This document shows positions 8,020 through 17,051 of a DNA stretch of 64,000 nt, piece by piece. The DNA lies in contig NZ_AP023360.1 of the NCBI RefSeq assembly GCF_018326265.1, positions 1,107,501 to 1,171,500 on the forward strand, given 5' to 3'. Below the pieces are notes generated by a model. That model saw only the letters and a list, made by a program, of their open reading frames with translations, ran no database searches and was not told the origin of the DNA. The translations under genes and the position numbers were made by a program. This stretch comes from Catellatospora sp. IY07-71. GTDB taxonomy: Bacteria > Actinomycetota > Actinomycetes > Mycobacteriales > Micromonosporaceae. How positions within the stretch are numbered: the stretch's first letter is position 1; each line of letters begins with the position of its first letter.

Positions 8020-8081
8020 GATCTGTTTTTGTGGACGCTGGCTGCCGCTATAGCGACGGTGAGCGTCCACAAAAACGGATC
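8020..8081. repeat. Large inverted repeat with 20-bp arms
   Basis: GATCTGTTTTTGTGGACGCT (8020-8039) is mirrored by AGCGTCCACAAAAACGGATC (8062-8081), 19 of 20 pairs matching, with a 22-base loop that itself holds CGCTATAGCG. It stands between the converging cysN and GH26-like genes and, like other palindromes in this window, starts and ends with GATC. It could act as a bidirectional terminator or be a mobile palindrome. Confidence 0.75.
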
Positions 8082-8122
8082 ATCGGCACGCCCTCCGGCA
8101 ACCGACCCCGTGCCGGTCGATC

Positions 8123-8182
8123 GATCATGAAGTTAGGGCAGCGACACACCGTCGAACACGCCCATAAGTTCATGATCAACGC
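8123..8182. repeat. Copy 1 of a 60-bp dispersed element
   Basis: GATCATGAAGTTA (8123-8135) pairs with TAAGTTCATGATC (8165-8177). The full 60 bases align without gaps to 27393-27452 with 50 identities by hand count, including the shared core GCGACAC-CCGTCGAAC and the end TAAGTTCATGATCAACGC. Located between the 3' ends of cysN and the GH26-like gene. Confidence 0.75.
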
Positions 8183-8210
8183 GGTAGAGGGGGCGGGTGG
8201 GCGGGCGGGG

Positions 8211-9221
8211 TTAGTGGCCGAAGGTTTGGGAGAGGTAGGGGTCGTTGGCGAGGGTGGTGAAGGCTTGGACGGCGTCGAGTTCGGGGGCGAGGGTGGTGTC
8301 GTACTTGGGGCGGACGTCCTGCTTGCCGCTGAAGTAGACGACGGCCTTGATCTGGGGCTGCTGGTGCATGACGGCACGCATGTCGTCGAACCAGGCGGCG
8401 CGTACGCCGCGCTCCTTCTGCTCGACGCCGAACTCGCCGATGATCAGCGGGCGGGGGCGCTGCCGGGCGAACTCCAGGACCGGTGCCATCAGCTCGGTGA
8501 AGGAGTACATCTCCTGGCCGGGGTACACGTCGGCGCAGAGCCAGTCGACCTGGTCGTCGCCGGGGTAGTAGGGCTGCGCCCGGCCGTCGATGAAGCCGTC
8601 GGCGTGCGGGCACCACACCCAGGCCGCGTTGGTGGCCCCGACCTCGGTGAAGATGCCGCGTACGCGTTTCCACGCGGCCACGAAGTCCTCGGGTGAGTGC
8701 ACCACGTTCTGCAGGTTGGGCCGGTCCATCTCCCACCGGTAGCGCAGCAGGATCGGCACCCGGAACGCGCGCACGGCCTCGGCGCGGCGGCGGATCTCCT
8801 CGTCGTACACCCCGGTCATGATCGAGCGGGTGTCGGTGCCGGCCCAGGACACCATGAGGAGCATGTTGCGGTGCACCAGCTCGTAGTCGTACGTCGAGGG
8901 GAAGTCCTCGCGCCACGGGTGGAACGAGTGGGCGATGGCGAGGTCGCGCCCGATCAGCTTCTCAAAGCCGTCGATGGCGTCGAGCCGGTCGCCGGTGCGC
9001 TGCGGGGCGTCGACGTACGCCCCGAACCAGGCGCCTTCCGCGGGCACCTGCGGGCCGCGGCCGGTGGTGACGAACGGCCCTGAGGCGGGCGGGGGCATGA
9101 CTTTGACGCTCGGGGAGGGGCGCACCGGGGAGGGAGGGACCTCCTCGGCGGCAGGGGTACAGCCGGCCGCCGCCACGACCAGCGCCATCACCAGCCCCGC
9201 AGCCGGTAATGAGGTTTTCAT
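8211..9221 (-). CDS. GH26-like glycoside hydrolase lipoprotein
   Basis: A 336-residue exported lipoprotein. A signal peptide ends in a lipobox with Cys21 (AAAGC), followed by a Pro-rich tether (residues 28-60) and a TIM-barrel-like domain. RYRWEMD (Glu164) and IGEFGV (Glu263) sit where GH26 beta-mannanases carry the acid/base and nucleophile glutamates. It is last in the seven-gene polysaccharide operon and its ATG overlaps the flippase stop (ATGA). It probably trims or releases the polymer outside the membrane; the substrate is unknown and may not be mannan. Confidence 0.78.
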   Translation of the reverse strand: MKTSLPAAGLVMALVVAAAGCTPAAEEVPPSPVRPSPSVKVMPPPASGPFVTTGRGPQVPAEGAWFGAYVDAPQRTGDRLDAIDGFEKLIGRDLAIAHSFHPWREDFPSTYDYELVHRNMLLMVSWAGTDTRSIMTGVYDEEIRRRAEAVRAFRVPILLRYRWEMDRPNLQNVVHSPEDFVAAWKRVRGIFTEVGATNAAWVWCPHADGFIDGRAQPYYPGDDQVDWLCADVYPGQEMYSFTELMAPVLEFARQRPRPLIIGEFGVEQKERGVRAAWFDDMRAVMHQQPQIKAVVYFSGKQDVRPKYDTTLAPELDAVQAFTTLANDPYLSQTFGH

Positions 9222-10816
9222 CGCACCAAGGTCTCCACTGGGGGTGAGGTCGGCTGCGCCGGGGCCGCGGCCGGCCGGCGACGCAGCTTGCGCAGGCCCG
9301 CGAGCTGCAGCGCCTGCCGGTTACGCCAGATCAGCGCGGCGTAGAGGACGGTCGCGAGGAGCACCGCGCCGACGCCGACCAGCGGGTGGTCGCCGAGCGC
9401 GAGCCGGGCCGCCAGCGGCAGCGCGCCGTAGCAGCCGACCGCCGCGGCCATCGCGACGAGCCCGCCGCGGGACAGCGGCGACAGCCCGTGCCGGCGCCGC
9501 AGCTGGAAGAGGGGCAGCAGGTTCTTGAGCAGCAGCGCCGCCGACCAGGCCAGCGCCGCGCCGACGATGCCGTACGAGGGGATGAGCACGATGTTCAGCA
9601 CCACGTTCACGCCGAGCGCGAGCATGGTCTGGAAGAAGGCGACGCCGGTGTTGCCGGCCATCTCCTGCACCGTGGAGACCATGCCGCAGGCCGTCGCCAC
9701 CAGCATGGTCAGCGACAGCACGATGCCGACCACGCCCGCGTCGCCACCGGCCTGGTAGCCCTCGCCGAACACGGACATGAGCTGCCCGCCGAAGATGGCC
9801 CAGGTCAGGTAGAACGGCCAGGTCAGCATGATCAGCCAGGTGGTGGTCATGCGGTAGAGCTGGTTGGCCTCGTCGTGCTGGTCCTGGGCGAGCAGCCCGG
9901 AGAAGCGGTGCTGCACGGACTGGGCCAGCGCCTGACCGCCGAGCTGCCCGATCACCAGGAACCGGGTGGCCGCGGTGTAGAGCGCCGCGTCGACCGGGCC
10001 GCGCAGCGCGGCGACGAGCACCACGTCGAGCCGCTGCAGGGCCAGCTGGGCCAGCCCGGTGCCCGCGCGCGGCGTGGAGTAGCGCCAGAACCGGCCCCAG
10101 TCCTCGCGGCCGGGCGCGGCCACCGGCTCTCCCCCGGCCCGCTCGGCACGCCGCCGCAGCCGCGCGGACCACAGCACGGCGACGATCACGGCCAGCGCGT
10201 ACGGCGCGGCCCAGGCCAGGGCGAGCGCGGCAGAGCTGGTCCAGCCCGCGACCAGCACGGCGGCGACGCCGATCAGCTGGAGGCCGGGTCGCAGCACCCG
10301 CTCGACGAGCACGTGCGGCCGGGTGGAGCCGAGCCCGCGGCCGACCGCCAGGTGCACGCCGCTGAGCGTGGACAGGGGCAGGAACACGGCGAACACGCGC
10401 ACCGCGGCGACGGTGCCGTCCGGGGCGTCGGGCAGCGTCACCGCGACGAACCACGGCGCGGCGGCCCACAGCGCCACGGCGAGCACGAGACTGGCCACCA
10501 CGACCGGGGCGGTGGCGACGAGCACGGTGGCCCGCAGACGACCGGTCTCGTCGCGGACCCGCTGCTGGGCGAGCAGGTAGACGACGCCGGTCTCCGCGCC
10601 GAGCAGCGCCGCCGCGGACAGGATCAGGAACACCGAGGTGAGGGTGAACAGCACCCCGGCGACGCTCGCGTCGAAGCCGCGGGTGACGACCACGGTGAGC
10701 GCGAGGCCCGCCAGCGCGGAGACGCCGGCGCCCACGAGGTTGAAGATCCCGGTGCGCATGATGCGCCCCTGGTCCACCCCGTACACGCCGGCGTGGGCCG
10801 GCCTGTCCCCGCTCAT
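9218..10816 (-). CDS. Wzx-type polysaccharide flippase
   Basis: A 532-residue membrane protein with about 12-14 hydrophobic segments, of the oligosaccharide flippase (MATE/MOP) superfamily, expected to move lipid-linked repeat units across the membrane. It opens with a short cytoplasmic tail and GIFNLVGAGVSALAGLALTVVVTR, typical of Wzx. ATG at 10816 is chosen because it overlaps the upstream sulfotransferase stop as ATGA; the reading frame extends further upstream without a gene-like sequence. The C-terminal tail is basic and Pro/Ala-rich. Confidence 0.88.
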   Translation of the reverse strand: MSGDRPAHAGVYGVDQGRIMRTGIFNLVGAGVSALAGLALTVVVTRGFDASVAGVLFTLTSVFLILSAAALLGAETGVVYLLAQQRVRDETGRLRATVLVATAPVVVASLVLAVALWAAAPWFVAVTLPDAPDGTVAAVRVFAVFLPLSTLSGVHLAVGRGLGSTRPHVLVERVLRPGLQLIGVAAVLVAGWTSSAALALAWAAPYALAVIVAVLWSARLRRRAERAGGEPVAAPGREDWGRFWRYSTPRAGTGLAQLALQRLDVVLVAALRGPVDAALYTAATRFLVIGQLGGQALAQSVQHRFSGLLAQDQHDEANQLYRMTTTWLIMLTWPFYLTWAIFGGQLMSVFGEGYQAGGDAGVVGIVLSLTMLVATACGMVSTVQEMAGNTGVAFFQTMLALGVNVVLNIVLIPSYGIVGAALAWSAALLLKNLLPLFQLRRRHGLSPLSRGGLVAMAAAVGCYGALPLAARLALGDHPLVGVGAVLLATVLYAALIWRNRQALQLAGLRKLRRRPAAAPAQPTSPPVETLVR

Positions 10817-11682
10817 CGCCGCCAGCTGGGCGTCTGGCCCAGCCAGTCGGCCAGGCGCGCGTCGTACGGCGCGAAGTGGTCCTCCAGCCGCGAGCGCAGC
10901 GTGTCCGGCATCGCCATCCGGGGCCGGGCGTTGTGCTGGTCGTGCTCGATGCCGGGCACGTCCGGGATGCCGAGGAAGCCGCACACCCCGGAGAACACCT
11001 GCTCCGGCTTGGCGAAGTAGTCGTGGCTGTCCACCACGTGCAGGCGCTCCCGGCCGACCAGCGACTCCAGGTGCAGCAGCTGGTCGACGTACTCGCCGCG
11101 GCCGAGGTGGGCCAGGTGGCGTACGGCGTGGCTGTGGTAGCTCGGGTCGGCGGCCATCTTCGCCCGCTCGCCCGCCATCCGCTCCGGCTCCAGGGCGACG
11201 GCCTGCTCGAACTTCTCCGTCTCGAAGCCACGGGCGTACTCGTGGGCGTGGCCGGAGTAGGCGCGCTCCACCGGGTCGCGCAGCAGCACGATCAGCTTGA
11301 CGCCGGGCAGGTCCCGGGCGATGCGCTCCGGGGCGAGCGGGTGCCACATGTAGTACGGGCTGGCCTCGCCGGTGATCGCGGGCATGCCGGTGGCCTGCGC
11401 GGTGCGCTCGGCCTTGGCGCGGCTCGGGAAGTGGCCCATGAACCACTTGTGCCCGCGGTGGTAGTCCATGTCGAAGTAGTGCACGCCCTTGCGGAACCTG
11501 GGCGGCAGGTACGCCGGGTGCTGCACCAGCGCCTTGTAGAGCGACGTGGTGCCGCCGCGCTGCGTGCCGACGATCAGGAACGACGGCGTCAGCCGCCGGT
11601 CCGCGGTGAGCTGTCCCGCGGTCCGGGCCACCACGCCCGCGCGGTGCCAGAGGAACTTGCGTACCCGGCTCTTCGCTGCCAT
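10813..11682 (-). CDS. PAPS-dependent sulfotransferase
   Basis: A 289-residue soluble enzyme of the sulfotransferase superfamily. The 5'-phosphosulfate loop GTQRGGTTSL is at 39-48 and the 3'-phosphate motif RDPVERAYSGH at 135-145. It should transfer sulfate from PAPS to a sugar hydroxyl on the polysaccharide or its lipid-linked precursor. ATG at 11682 follows the kinase-like gene stop by two bases and GGGGAGAAG lies upstream; the stop overlaps the flippase start. It is the first of two sulfotransferase domains in the locus, supporting a sulfated product together with cysDN. Confidence 0.88.
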   Translation of the reverse strand: MAAKSRVRKFLWHRAGVVARTAGQLTADRRLTPSFLIVGTQRGGTTSLYKALVQHPAYLPPRFRKGVHYFDMDYHRGHKWFMGHFPSRAKAERTAQATGMPAITGEASPYYMWHPLAPERIARDLPGVKLIVLLRDPVERAYSGHAHEYARGFETEKFEQAVALEPERMAGERAKMAADPSYHSHAVRHLAHLGRGEYVDQLLHLESLVGRERLHVVDSHDYFAKPEQVFSGVCGFLGIPDVPGIEHDQHNARPRMAMPDTLRSRLEDHFAPYDARLADWLGQTPSWRR

Positions 11683-11684
11683 AT

Positions 11685-12899
11685 CTACTGCTTCTCCCCC
11701 ACCAGAGCTGCCCATCGCCCGCCGAGACCGGCGAGCGCCCCGTTGATCCACTCGTCGACCCGCCCCATCGCCTGGCCGAACCCGTCCTGCCCGTCCCCGA
11801 GGTAGCGGCTGCCGATCTCGGCGAAGTAGAGCGCGGCCACGGCACGGGCGGCGTCGCCGTCCAGCCCGAACGGTGCCAGCAGCTCGGCGGCGCGGCGGCC
11901 GGTCGCGCGGGCGGCGGGCACCGGGTCCTGTCCGCGTACGGTCACCGCCTCGTGCAGGTCGAAGTGCACGGCGTCGTAACCGACCGGCACGTCCGCGGCG
12001 AACCGCTCGAAGTCCCACAGCAGCAGCCGCTCACCGTGGGCGGACATGTTGCCGCCGTTCCAGTCGCCGTGCCAGCAGCCGAAGGGCACCTCGAACCCGG
12101 CGCACTCGTCCAGCGCGCGGCGCATGAGACCGGCGGCGGGCCGGTCCCCGAGCCGGCCGATCTGGGCGCGCAGGCGCTCGGCGTAGGCGCTGCTCCGCAC
12201 CGGGCCGGTGCGTACACCGTCGACCTCGGCGATCGCGCGCATCGCGGCCGTGGACAGCGGGGTGAGCCCGACAGGCGGGGCGTCGCCGCGCACCGGCAGC
12301 GCGCCGACGACCAGCAGCCGTGCCCCGGCCCAGGTGCCGAAGTGCAGCACCTCGGGCACCCGCACCGGGCCCAGATCGCGCCCGGCGAGCAGGCCCAGCG
12401 CCCGGTGCTCGGCGGTGATCAGCTCGGTGGTGAGCTCGTTGACGGCCATCTTGGCGTACGCCACCGTGCGGCCCCGGCCGTCGATCAGCTGGAGGACCGG
12501 CTTGCGGTTGGCCCGGGGCGGGCCGAAGCGCACGCTCAGCCGCACCGGCGTGCCGACCAGCCCGCCGAGGAACGCGGCCAGCGACGGCTCGGCACCGACC
12601 GCCAGCCGGTCCCGGAACACCAGGTCACCGGCGCCGACGGTGAACACGCCCGCGAGCACGCGCTGGCGCAGCCGGTCCTTCAGCGAGCGCGGCGCGCTGG
12701 TGTTGCGGACCGCCACGCCGGCGGCGCGCCGGTCGCCGTGCGGCACGAGCAGCCGCGCGGAGCCGATGGCCGGGACGACGGTGTAGATCTCGCGCCCGGC
12801 GGGCGCGCCGCGGCCCAGGAACACCCGGTCCGGCCCGGCCGGATCCGCGCCGGCGTCCTCTCCCAGCAGGCGGCCCAACTCGGTCAGGAACTCGCTCAT
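11685..12899 (-). CDS. Aminoglycoside-phosphotransferase-like kinase of the polysaccharide operon
   Basis: A 404-residue soluble protein with a protein-kinase-like/APH C-terminal half: CWHGDWNGGN matches the catalytic loop HxDxxxxN and LLWDFERF supplies the metal-binding Asp. The N-terminal half (about 200 residues) resembles nothing I can name. Its start at 12899 overlaps the Wzy stop (ATGA). Set in the middle of a capsule-type operon, it may phosphorylate a sugar, a lipid carrier or a protein of the assembly machinery; antibiotic resistance is unlikely from context. Confidence 0.72.
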   Translation of the reverse strand: MSEFLTELGRLLGEDAGADPAGPDRVFLGRGAPAGREIYTVVPAIGSARLLVPHGDRRAAGVAVRNTSAPRSLKDRLRQRVLAGVFTVGAGDLVFRDRLAVGAEPSLAAFLGGLVGTPVRLSVRFGPPRANRKPVLQLIDGRGRTVAYAKMAVNELTTELITAEHRALGLLAGRDLGPVRVPEVLHFGTWAGARLLVVGALPVRGDAPPVGLTPLSTAAMRAIAEVDGVRTGPVRSSAYAERLRAQIGRLGDRPAAGLMRRALDECAGFEVPFGCWHGDWNGGNMSAHGERLLLWDFERFAADVPVGYDAVHFDLHEAVTVRGQDPVPAARATGRRAAELLAPFGLDGDAARAVAALYFAEIGSRYLGDGQDGFGQAMGRVDEWINGALAGLGGRWAALVGEKQ

Positions 12900-14335
12900 G
12901 TGTAGACCCGGCTCGTCTCGTTGCGCCAGAGCAGCGCCAGCGAGATCATCATGATCACGAGGGTCATGCCCAGCGAGTTGTAGATGGTCGAGAACCAGAT
13001 GGCCAGCGGTGCGGTGACCCCGCCCGCGATGCCCACCCAGGAATGGTCGCGCCGGAAGCGCCAGCCCATCCAGGCGAAGAACAGCAGGTAAAGGCCGGCG
13101 CCGACGAAGCCCTGCGTGATGAGGAACATCCAGAGCTGGCCGTCGCTGCCGATGTCGCGGTTGCCGCACTGCTCGCACGACGGGCTCTGCCCGATGGCGA
13201 TGGAGCGCTCGCTGCCGATCGTCTCCGACTGGCCGCCGAAGCCGATGATCGGCGACGCCTTCGCCGCCTCCACCGCGGCCGCGTTCAGCGAGGCACGGCC
13301 CTCATTGGAGTGCGGGTTGTCGAACCGCTCCATCACCGTGCTGCCCAGCGGGGTGACCAGCACGATGAGCCCGGCCAGCGCGACGCCGACCAGCACCATG
13401 GCGACCGGCATGACACTGCCCTTGATCGCCATCCGCACCACCAGGTAGCCGACCAGGATGGCGACCCCGGCCCACATGCCCCGGTTGAGCGAGTACACCG
13501 TCGGCACCATCGAGGCGATGAGGACCAGGACCGGCCAGGTCTTGCCCCAGAGCGTGCGCGGGCCGTGCAGGGTGGCGATGACGAACCAGGGCATCAGCAG
13601 CACCAGGCACTGGCCCCAGGTGTTGGTGTACTGGAACGGGGCCGCGGGACGTGGCGACGCCGCCTCGCCGAGGATGCTCTGCCACTGCGCGAACTCGATC
13701 TTCACAGACGAGCGCACCCAGCCGTTGCTCAGGATCGACTGCGGCAGCACCTCGGCCAGCGGGGTGACGACCTGGATGCGCGGCAGGAACATGCCCGCGA
13801 TGCCGCCGATGACCAGCACCACGAAGAAGAACGCGAGGAACTTGATCACGCGCCGGGTGGGCAGCTCCCGCTCCGACATGTTGCCGATGTAGAGCAGCAC
13901 CACCCCGGCCGCGAAGATGTCGCCCATCCGCTGGCAGAACGCCAGGATGCGGCCGATGCCCATCTCCGGCGGCAGCGCGTCGGGCACCGTCGCGCCGAGC
14001 ATGGTCACGCTGACCAGGCCGAGGAAGAACAGCAGGATCCACAGCGTGGCCGGGGCGGGCAGCCGCACGCGCCCGCGCCGGATCAGCTCCAGCGCCATCG
14101 GGATGGACAGCAGCGGGATCCAGGCCAGGGTCAGGCCGAGCAGCCAGCCGACCGGGTACAGCACGATCATGGCGAACAGCGCCCAGTCGCGGGCCGGCAG
14201 CGGCTCGCGGGTGCCGCGCCGGCGCAGCACGGCCGCCAGCGGCGGCAGGGTCTTCACGTGGTCCGGCGGCACGACGACACCCCGGGCGACCGGCGCGTCC
14301 TCCCGGGAGGGGGTATGGCCCGCGGTGGCGGTCAC
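12896..14335 (-). CDS. O-antigen ligase/polymerase-like protein (Wzy)
   Basis: A 479-residue membrane protein with some ten or more hydrophobic segments and a periplasmic loop rich in polar residues before GRASLNAAAVEAAKASPIIGFG, the pattern of the Wzy/WaaL O-antigen ligase family. It would polymerise flipped repeat units. GTG at 14335 overlaps the stop of the DUF3048 gene as GTGA; the longer open frame upstream has no protein-like content. The loop near SCEQCGNRDIGSDGQ has two cysteines that might form a disulfide. Confidence 0.85.
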   Translation of the reverse strand: MTATAGHTPSREDAPVARGVVVPPDHVKTLPPLAAVLRRRGTREPLPARDWALFAMIVLYPVGWLLGLTLAWIPLLSIPMALELIRRGRVRLPAPATLWILLFFLGLVSVTMLGATVPDALPPEMGIGRILAFCQRMGDIFAAGVVLLYIGNMSERELPTRRVIKFLAFFFVVLVIGGIAGMFLPRIQVVTPLAEVLPQSILSNGWVRSSVKIEFAQWQSILGEAASPRPAAPFQYTNTWGQCLVLLMPWFVIATLHGPRTLWGKTWPVLVLIASMVPTVYSLNRGMWAGVAILVGYLVVRMAIKGSVMPVAMVLVGVALAGLIVLVTPLGSTVMERFDNPHSNEGRASLNAAAVEAAKASPIIGFGGQSETIGSERSIAIGQSPSCEQCGNRDIGSDGQLWMFLITQGFVGAGLYLLFFAWMGWRFRRDHSWVGIAGGVTAPLAIWFSTIYNSLGMTLVIMMISLALLWRNETSRVYT

Positions 14336-15330
14336 GAGGCGGTCACCTTCGCCGTCGTCGGCACCAGCAGCACCCAGGTCGGCCCGGGCGCCAGGCGCAC
14401 CAGGTACTGCGAGGGGCCGAGGATGTTGAGCGCCGAGTAAAAGCCGGTCTTGTACCAGTGCGCCTCGACGCCCTGGCCCGACGAGAAGATCTGCGCCTTG
14501 CCCTCGCCGATCGGATCGGCCAGGGCCACCTCGCGCTTCAGCGCTTTGACGACCTTGCGGGTGTACGGCATGGTCAGCAGCACCAGGTTCGCGGCGGTGA
14601 CCGGGGCCCCGCCGACGGTGGCCTGCCAGCGCTTGCTCGTCTCGTCGAACTTCCAGGTGAGCGGCGCGTGGCCGGGCGCCGACACGACGACCGTGGTGGC
14701 CGGGGTGGTGCCGGTCGCCGCGAGCGGCTCGCCGGGCTGCGCGTACTGGAACAGCGGCGCCGGCTCCAACTGCGAGTCCGGGGCGCCCGCCTGCAGCGTG
14801 CCGGTGTTCACGTAGCTGCGCCCGGCGGCCGTGGTGAAGCCGGGCAGCTTCTTCTGCGGCGTCACCGCGGCGAGCTTCGTCGCGGTCAGCAGGTCGAGGA
14901 AGCCCTTCGGGGTGCCGTCGTGCGCCACGTACGGCCGCAGCTGGTTGAGCAGCTTGACGTCGGCCGGGCGCACCGCCGCCACCGGCCCGGCCTTGTCGGC
15001 GGGCTGCGACTGGTAGACGGCCGCCGCGCGCAGCAGCCTGCCCTCGGCGAACTCCAGCTCGACGATGTCGGCGCGGTCCAGGCCGACCGGCGCGGCGGCG
15101 CCGGTGCCCACCTCGATGGGCACCAGGACCGCGGTCTTCGACACGGCGGACGCGTCGACCTCCAGGCCGGTCAGCGGGGCGCGCGGCTTCACCGCCTCGG
15201 GCGAGGGCAGCACGAACGGCGACCGGTCGGGCGCCGCGTCGGACTGCTGGCCGGCCGGGCCGACCGAGCAGGCGGCCAGGGCCGCCAGCGTCAGGGCGGC
15301 CGCGAGGCTGAGGCGGATCCGGCGGGTCAT
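14332..15330 (-). CDS. DUF3048-family lipoprotein
   Basis: A 332-residue exported lipoprotein (signal peptide ending LAALAAC, lipid Cys about 21). The segment LDRADIVELEFAEGRLLRAAAVYQSQ...AGPVAAVRPADVKLL and the C-terminal WKFDETSKRWQA...NLVLLTMPY match the two-part DUF3048 (YerB-like) family as I know it. Function of that family is unknown. Its position between Wzz and Wzy, with 4-base overlaps at both ends, suggests an extracytoplasmic role in polymer assembly or attachment. Confidence 0.75.
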   Translation of the reverse strand: MTRRIRLSLAAALTLAALAACSVGPAGQQSDAAPDRSPFVLPSPEAVKPRAPLTGLEVDASAVSKTAVLVPIEVGTGAAAPVGLDRADIVELEFAEGRLLRAAAVYQSQPADKAGPVAAVRPADVKLLNQLRPYVAHDGTPKGFLDLLTATKLAAVTPQKKLPGFTTAAGRSYVNTGTLQAGAPDSQLEPAPLFQYAQPGEPLAATGTTPATTVVVSAPGHAPLTWKFDETSKRWQATVGGAPVTAANLVLLTMPYTRKVVKALKREVALADPIGEGKAQIFSSGQGVEAHWYKTGFYSALNILGPSQYLVRLAPGPTWVLLVPTTAKVTAS

Positions 15331-17051
15331 CGCAGGTCGGCGGTGGTGTTGTCGTCCACGGGAGCACGCTTGCCGACGGCCTTCTTGTCGGACTTGTCGG
15401 CTCCCGGGTTCCAGAACTCGATGCGCTCGCCGTCGCCGTCGAGCCGCGGGATGACCATGGTCTGGTCGGATTCGCGCCCGGCGCGCGGCAACTCGGCCTG
15501 GGTGGGCACGACCGGCTGGGCCGCGACCGGCTGGGCCTGCGCCTTGCTCTTGCGCGCCTTGCGGGCGGCGCGGGGGCTGCGCACCACGAGCATGCCCGCG
15601 AGCGGGCCCTGGACCCGGGCGACCTGCTCGATGGAGGCCTCGACGTCCTCGGCGCGGGCGACGCGGGTCTCCACGACCAGCAGCACCGCGGCGGCGATCT
15701 CGCTGAGCGCCTGCGCGTCGACGGCACTGCTCGGCGGGGCGGTGGCCAGCAGCACCCGGTCGGCCTGCGCCTGGAGCTGGACCAGCAGGTCGGACACGGC
15801 CGCGACGGGCAGCTCGACCCGCGGGTCGATGCGCCCCGGGCTCAGCAGCGACACCCCGCGGATCGCGGGCACCGCGTAGAGCGCGCTGTCCAGCGCCACC
15901 TCACCGGCGATGACGTCACCCAGGCCCTGCGTGGGTGCGACGCCCAGCAGCTGCGGCAGCGACGAGGTGCTGTCGGTGCACACGATCACGACGCGCTCGC
16001 CCGAGCGGGCGAAGGCGGCGGCGAGGTTGGAGACCACGAACTCGACCGCCGGCCCGGGGGCGGCGCCGCAGATCAGCAGCGCGTCGGTGGCCGACGGGCG
16101 GCCGCCGCGGGCCACGCCCGCGGCCACCCGCAGCACGTTGCGCAGCAGGCTGAACTCGCGCCCGAGCGCGCTGGCCGCGTCGGCCACCGCCGACCGGTCC
16201 CGGCCGCGCGGCACCTCCATCAGGATCGGCACGTCGGTGCGGTAGGGGATCTGGCGGCTGTGGTAGATCCGGCTGTCCAGCCGGTCCAGCACCAGCGCGC
16301 CGGCCAGGCCCAGCAGCAGGCCGATGCCGACGCCGCTGATGAGGTAGAGCATGAGGTCGGGCTTGGCGGGCCCTTCCGGCTTGGTCGCCGCGGAGAGGAT
16401 GCTGCCCGGCTTGACGATCGTGGCGAGCAGCGGGATCAGCCGGTTGTTCAGCGTGTTGATCTGCTGCGTCAGGATCTGCTGCTGCTGCACCGCGCGCTGG
16501 CGGTCCACCGAGTTGTTCGGCAGCGCGGCCACCTGGCCGGCGACGTCGTTCAGCTGCTTGGTGAGACCGGAGATCTCGTCGCGCATGGCCGCGGCCTGCA
16601 CGTCGAGGTTCTTCTGCGCGTCGGCGGCGCGCTGGTCCAGGTATGCCTGGGCGAAGGCCTGCGAGCCGCGCTGCGCTTCGGCCACGGTCGGGGCCTCGAA
16701 GGCGATCGACAGCACCGAGGTGTTCGCGGGGACGGTCACCGACACCCGCTCGACCAGCGTGTCCACCGGCTCGGTGATGTTGAGCAGGTGCGCGGCCGCG
16801 TCGCCGACGGTGGTCGAGCGGACCACCTGCGACTCGGTGTCGAGGTTGACCTTGACGCTGGTGTCCTGCCCCACCTGGAGCACGAGCACCTTCGTCTCGG
16901 ACACGTACACCTTCGGCTGGGTGGCGGCGAAGCCGAGCCCGCCGACGGCGCCCACGGCCACCGCGAGCGTCACGAGCCACCAGCGGCGGGCAAGCCAGCC
17001 GACGTAATCGCCGATGCTTGCCGTCTGCACCGACGCCGCATTAGCAGCCAT
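15327..17051 (-). CDS. Wzz-type chain-length regulator fused to a degenerate tyrosine-kinase-like domain
   Basis: A 574-residue protein: Wzz domain with membrane segments at 24-43 and 234-256 around an extracytoplasmic coiled-coil-rich part (about 140-215), then a cytoplasmic CpsD/BY-kinase-like Rossmann domain (300-480) and a basic/Pro-rich tail. The nucleotide loop reads GAAPGPAVE (329-337) where active enzymes have G-x-G-K-S/T, and the Asp-rich Walker A' and B motifs are replaced (VVIVCTD, VLLATAPPS). No C-terminal tyrosine cluster is present. It is likely a structural regulator without kinase activity. ATG at 17051 heads the seven-gene operon. Confidence 0.85.
   Translation of the reverse strand: MAANAASVQTASIGDYVGWLARRWWLVTLAVAVGAVGGLGFAATQPKVYVSETKVLVLQVGQDTSVKVNLDTESQVVRSTTVGDAAAHLLNITEPVDTLVERVSVTVPANTSVLSIAFEAPTVAEAQRGSQAFAQAYLDQRAADAQKNLDVQAAAMRDEISGLTKQLNDVAGQVAALPNNSVDRQRAVQQQQILTQQINTLNNRLIPLLATIVKPGSILSAATKPEGPAKPDLMLYLISGVGIGLLLGLAGALVLDRLDSRIYHSRQIPYRTDVPILMEVPRGRDRSAVADAASALGREFSLLRNVLRVAAGVARGGRPSATDALLICGAAPGPAVEFVVSNLAAAFARSGERVVIVCTDSTSSLPQLLGVAPTQGLGDVIAGEVALDSALYAVPAIRGVSLLSPGRIDPRVELPVAAVSDLLVQLQAQADRVLLATAPPSSAVDAQALSEIAAAVLLVVETRVARAEDVEASIEQVARVQGPLAGMLVVRSPRAARKARKSKAQAQPVAAQPVVPTQAELPRAGRESDQTMVIPRLDGDGERIEFWNPGADKSDKKAVGKRAPVDDNTTADLR

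Noticed and set aside
9218..11845. 875-codon frame uniting flippase and sulfotransferase regions
   Set aside because: Only the part from 10816 down is protein-like; the upstream part is an out-of-frame shadow of the sulfotransferase.
11685..12899. APH-like gene considered an antibiotic-resistance determinant
   Set aside because: It is coupled on both sides to polysaccharide genes, which points to a role in assembly.
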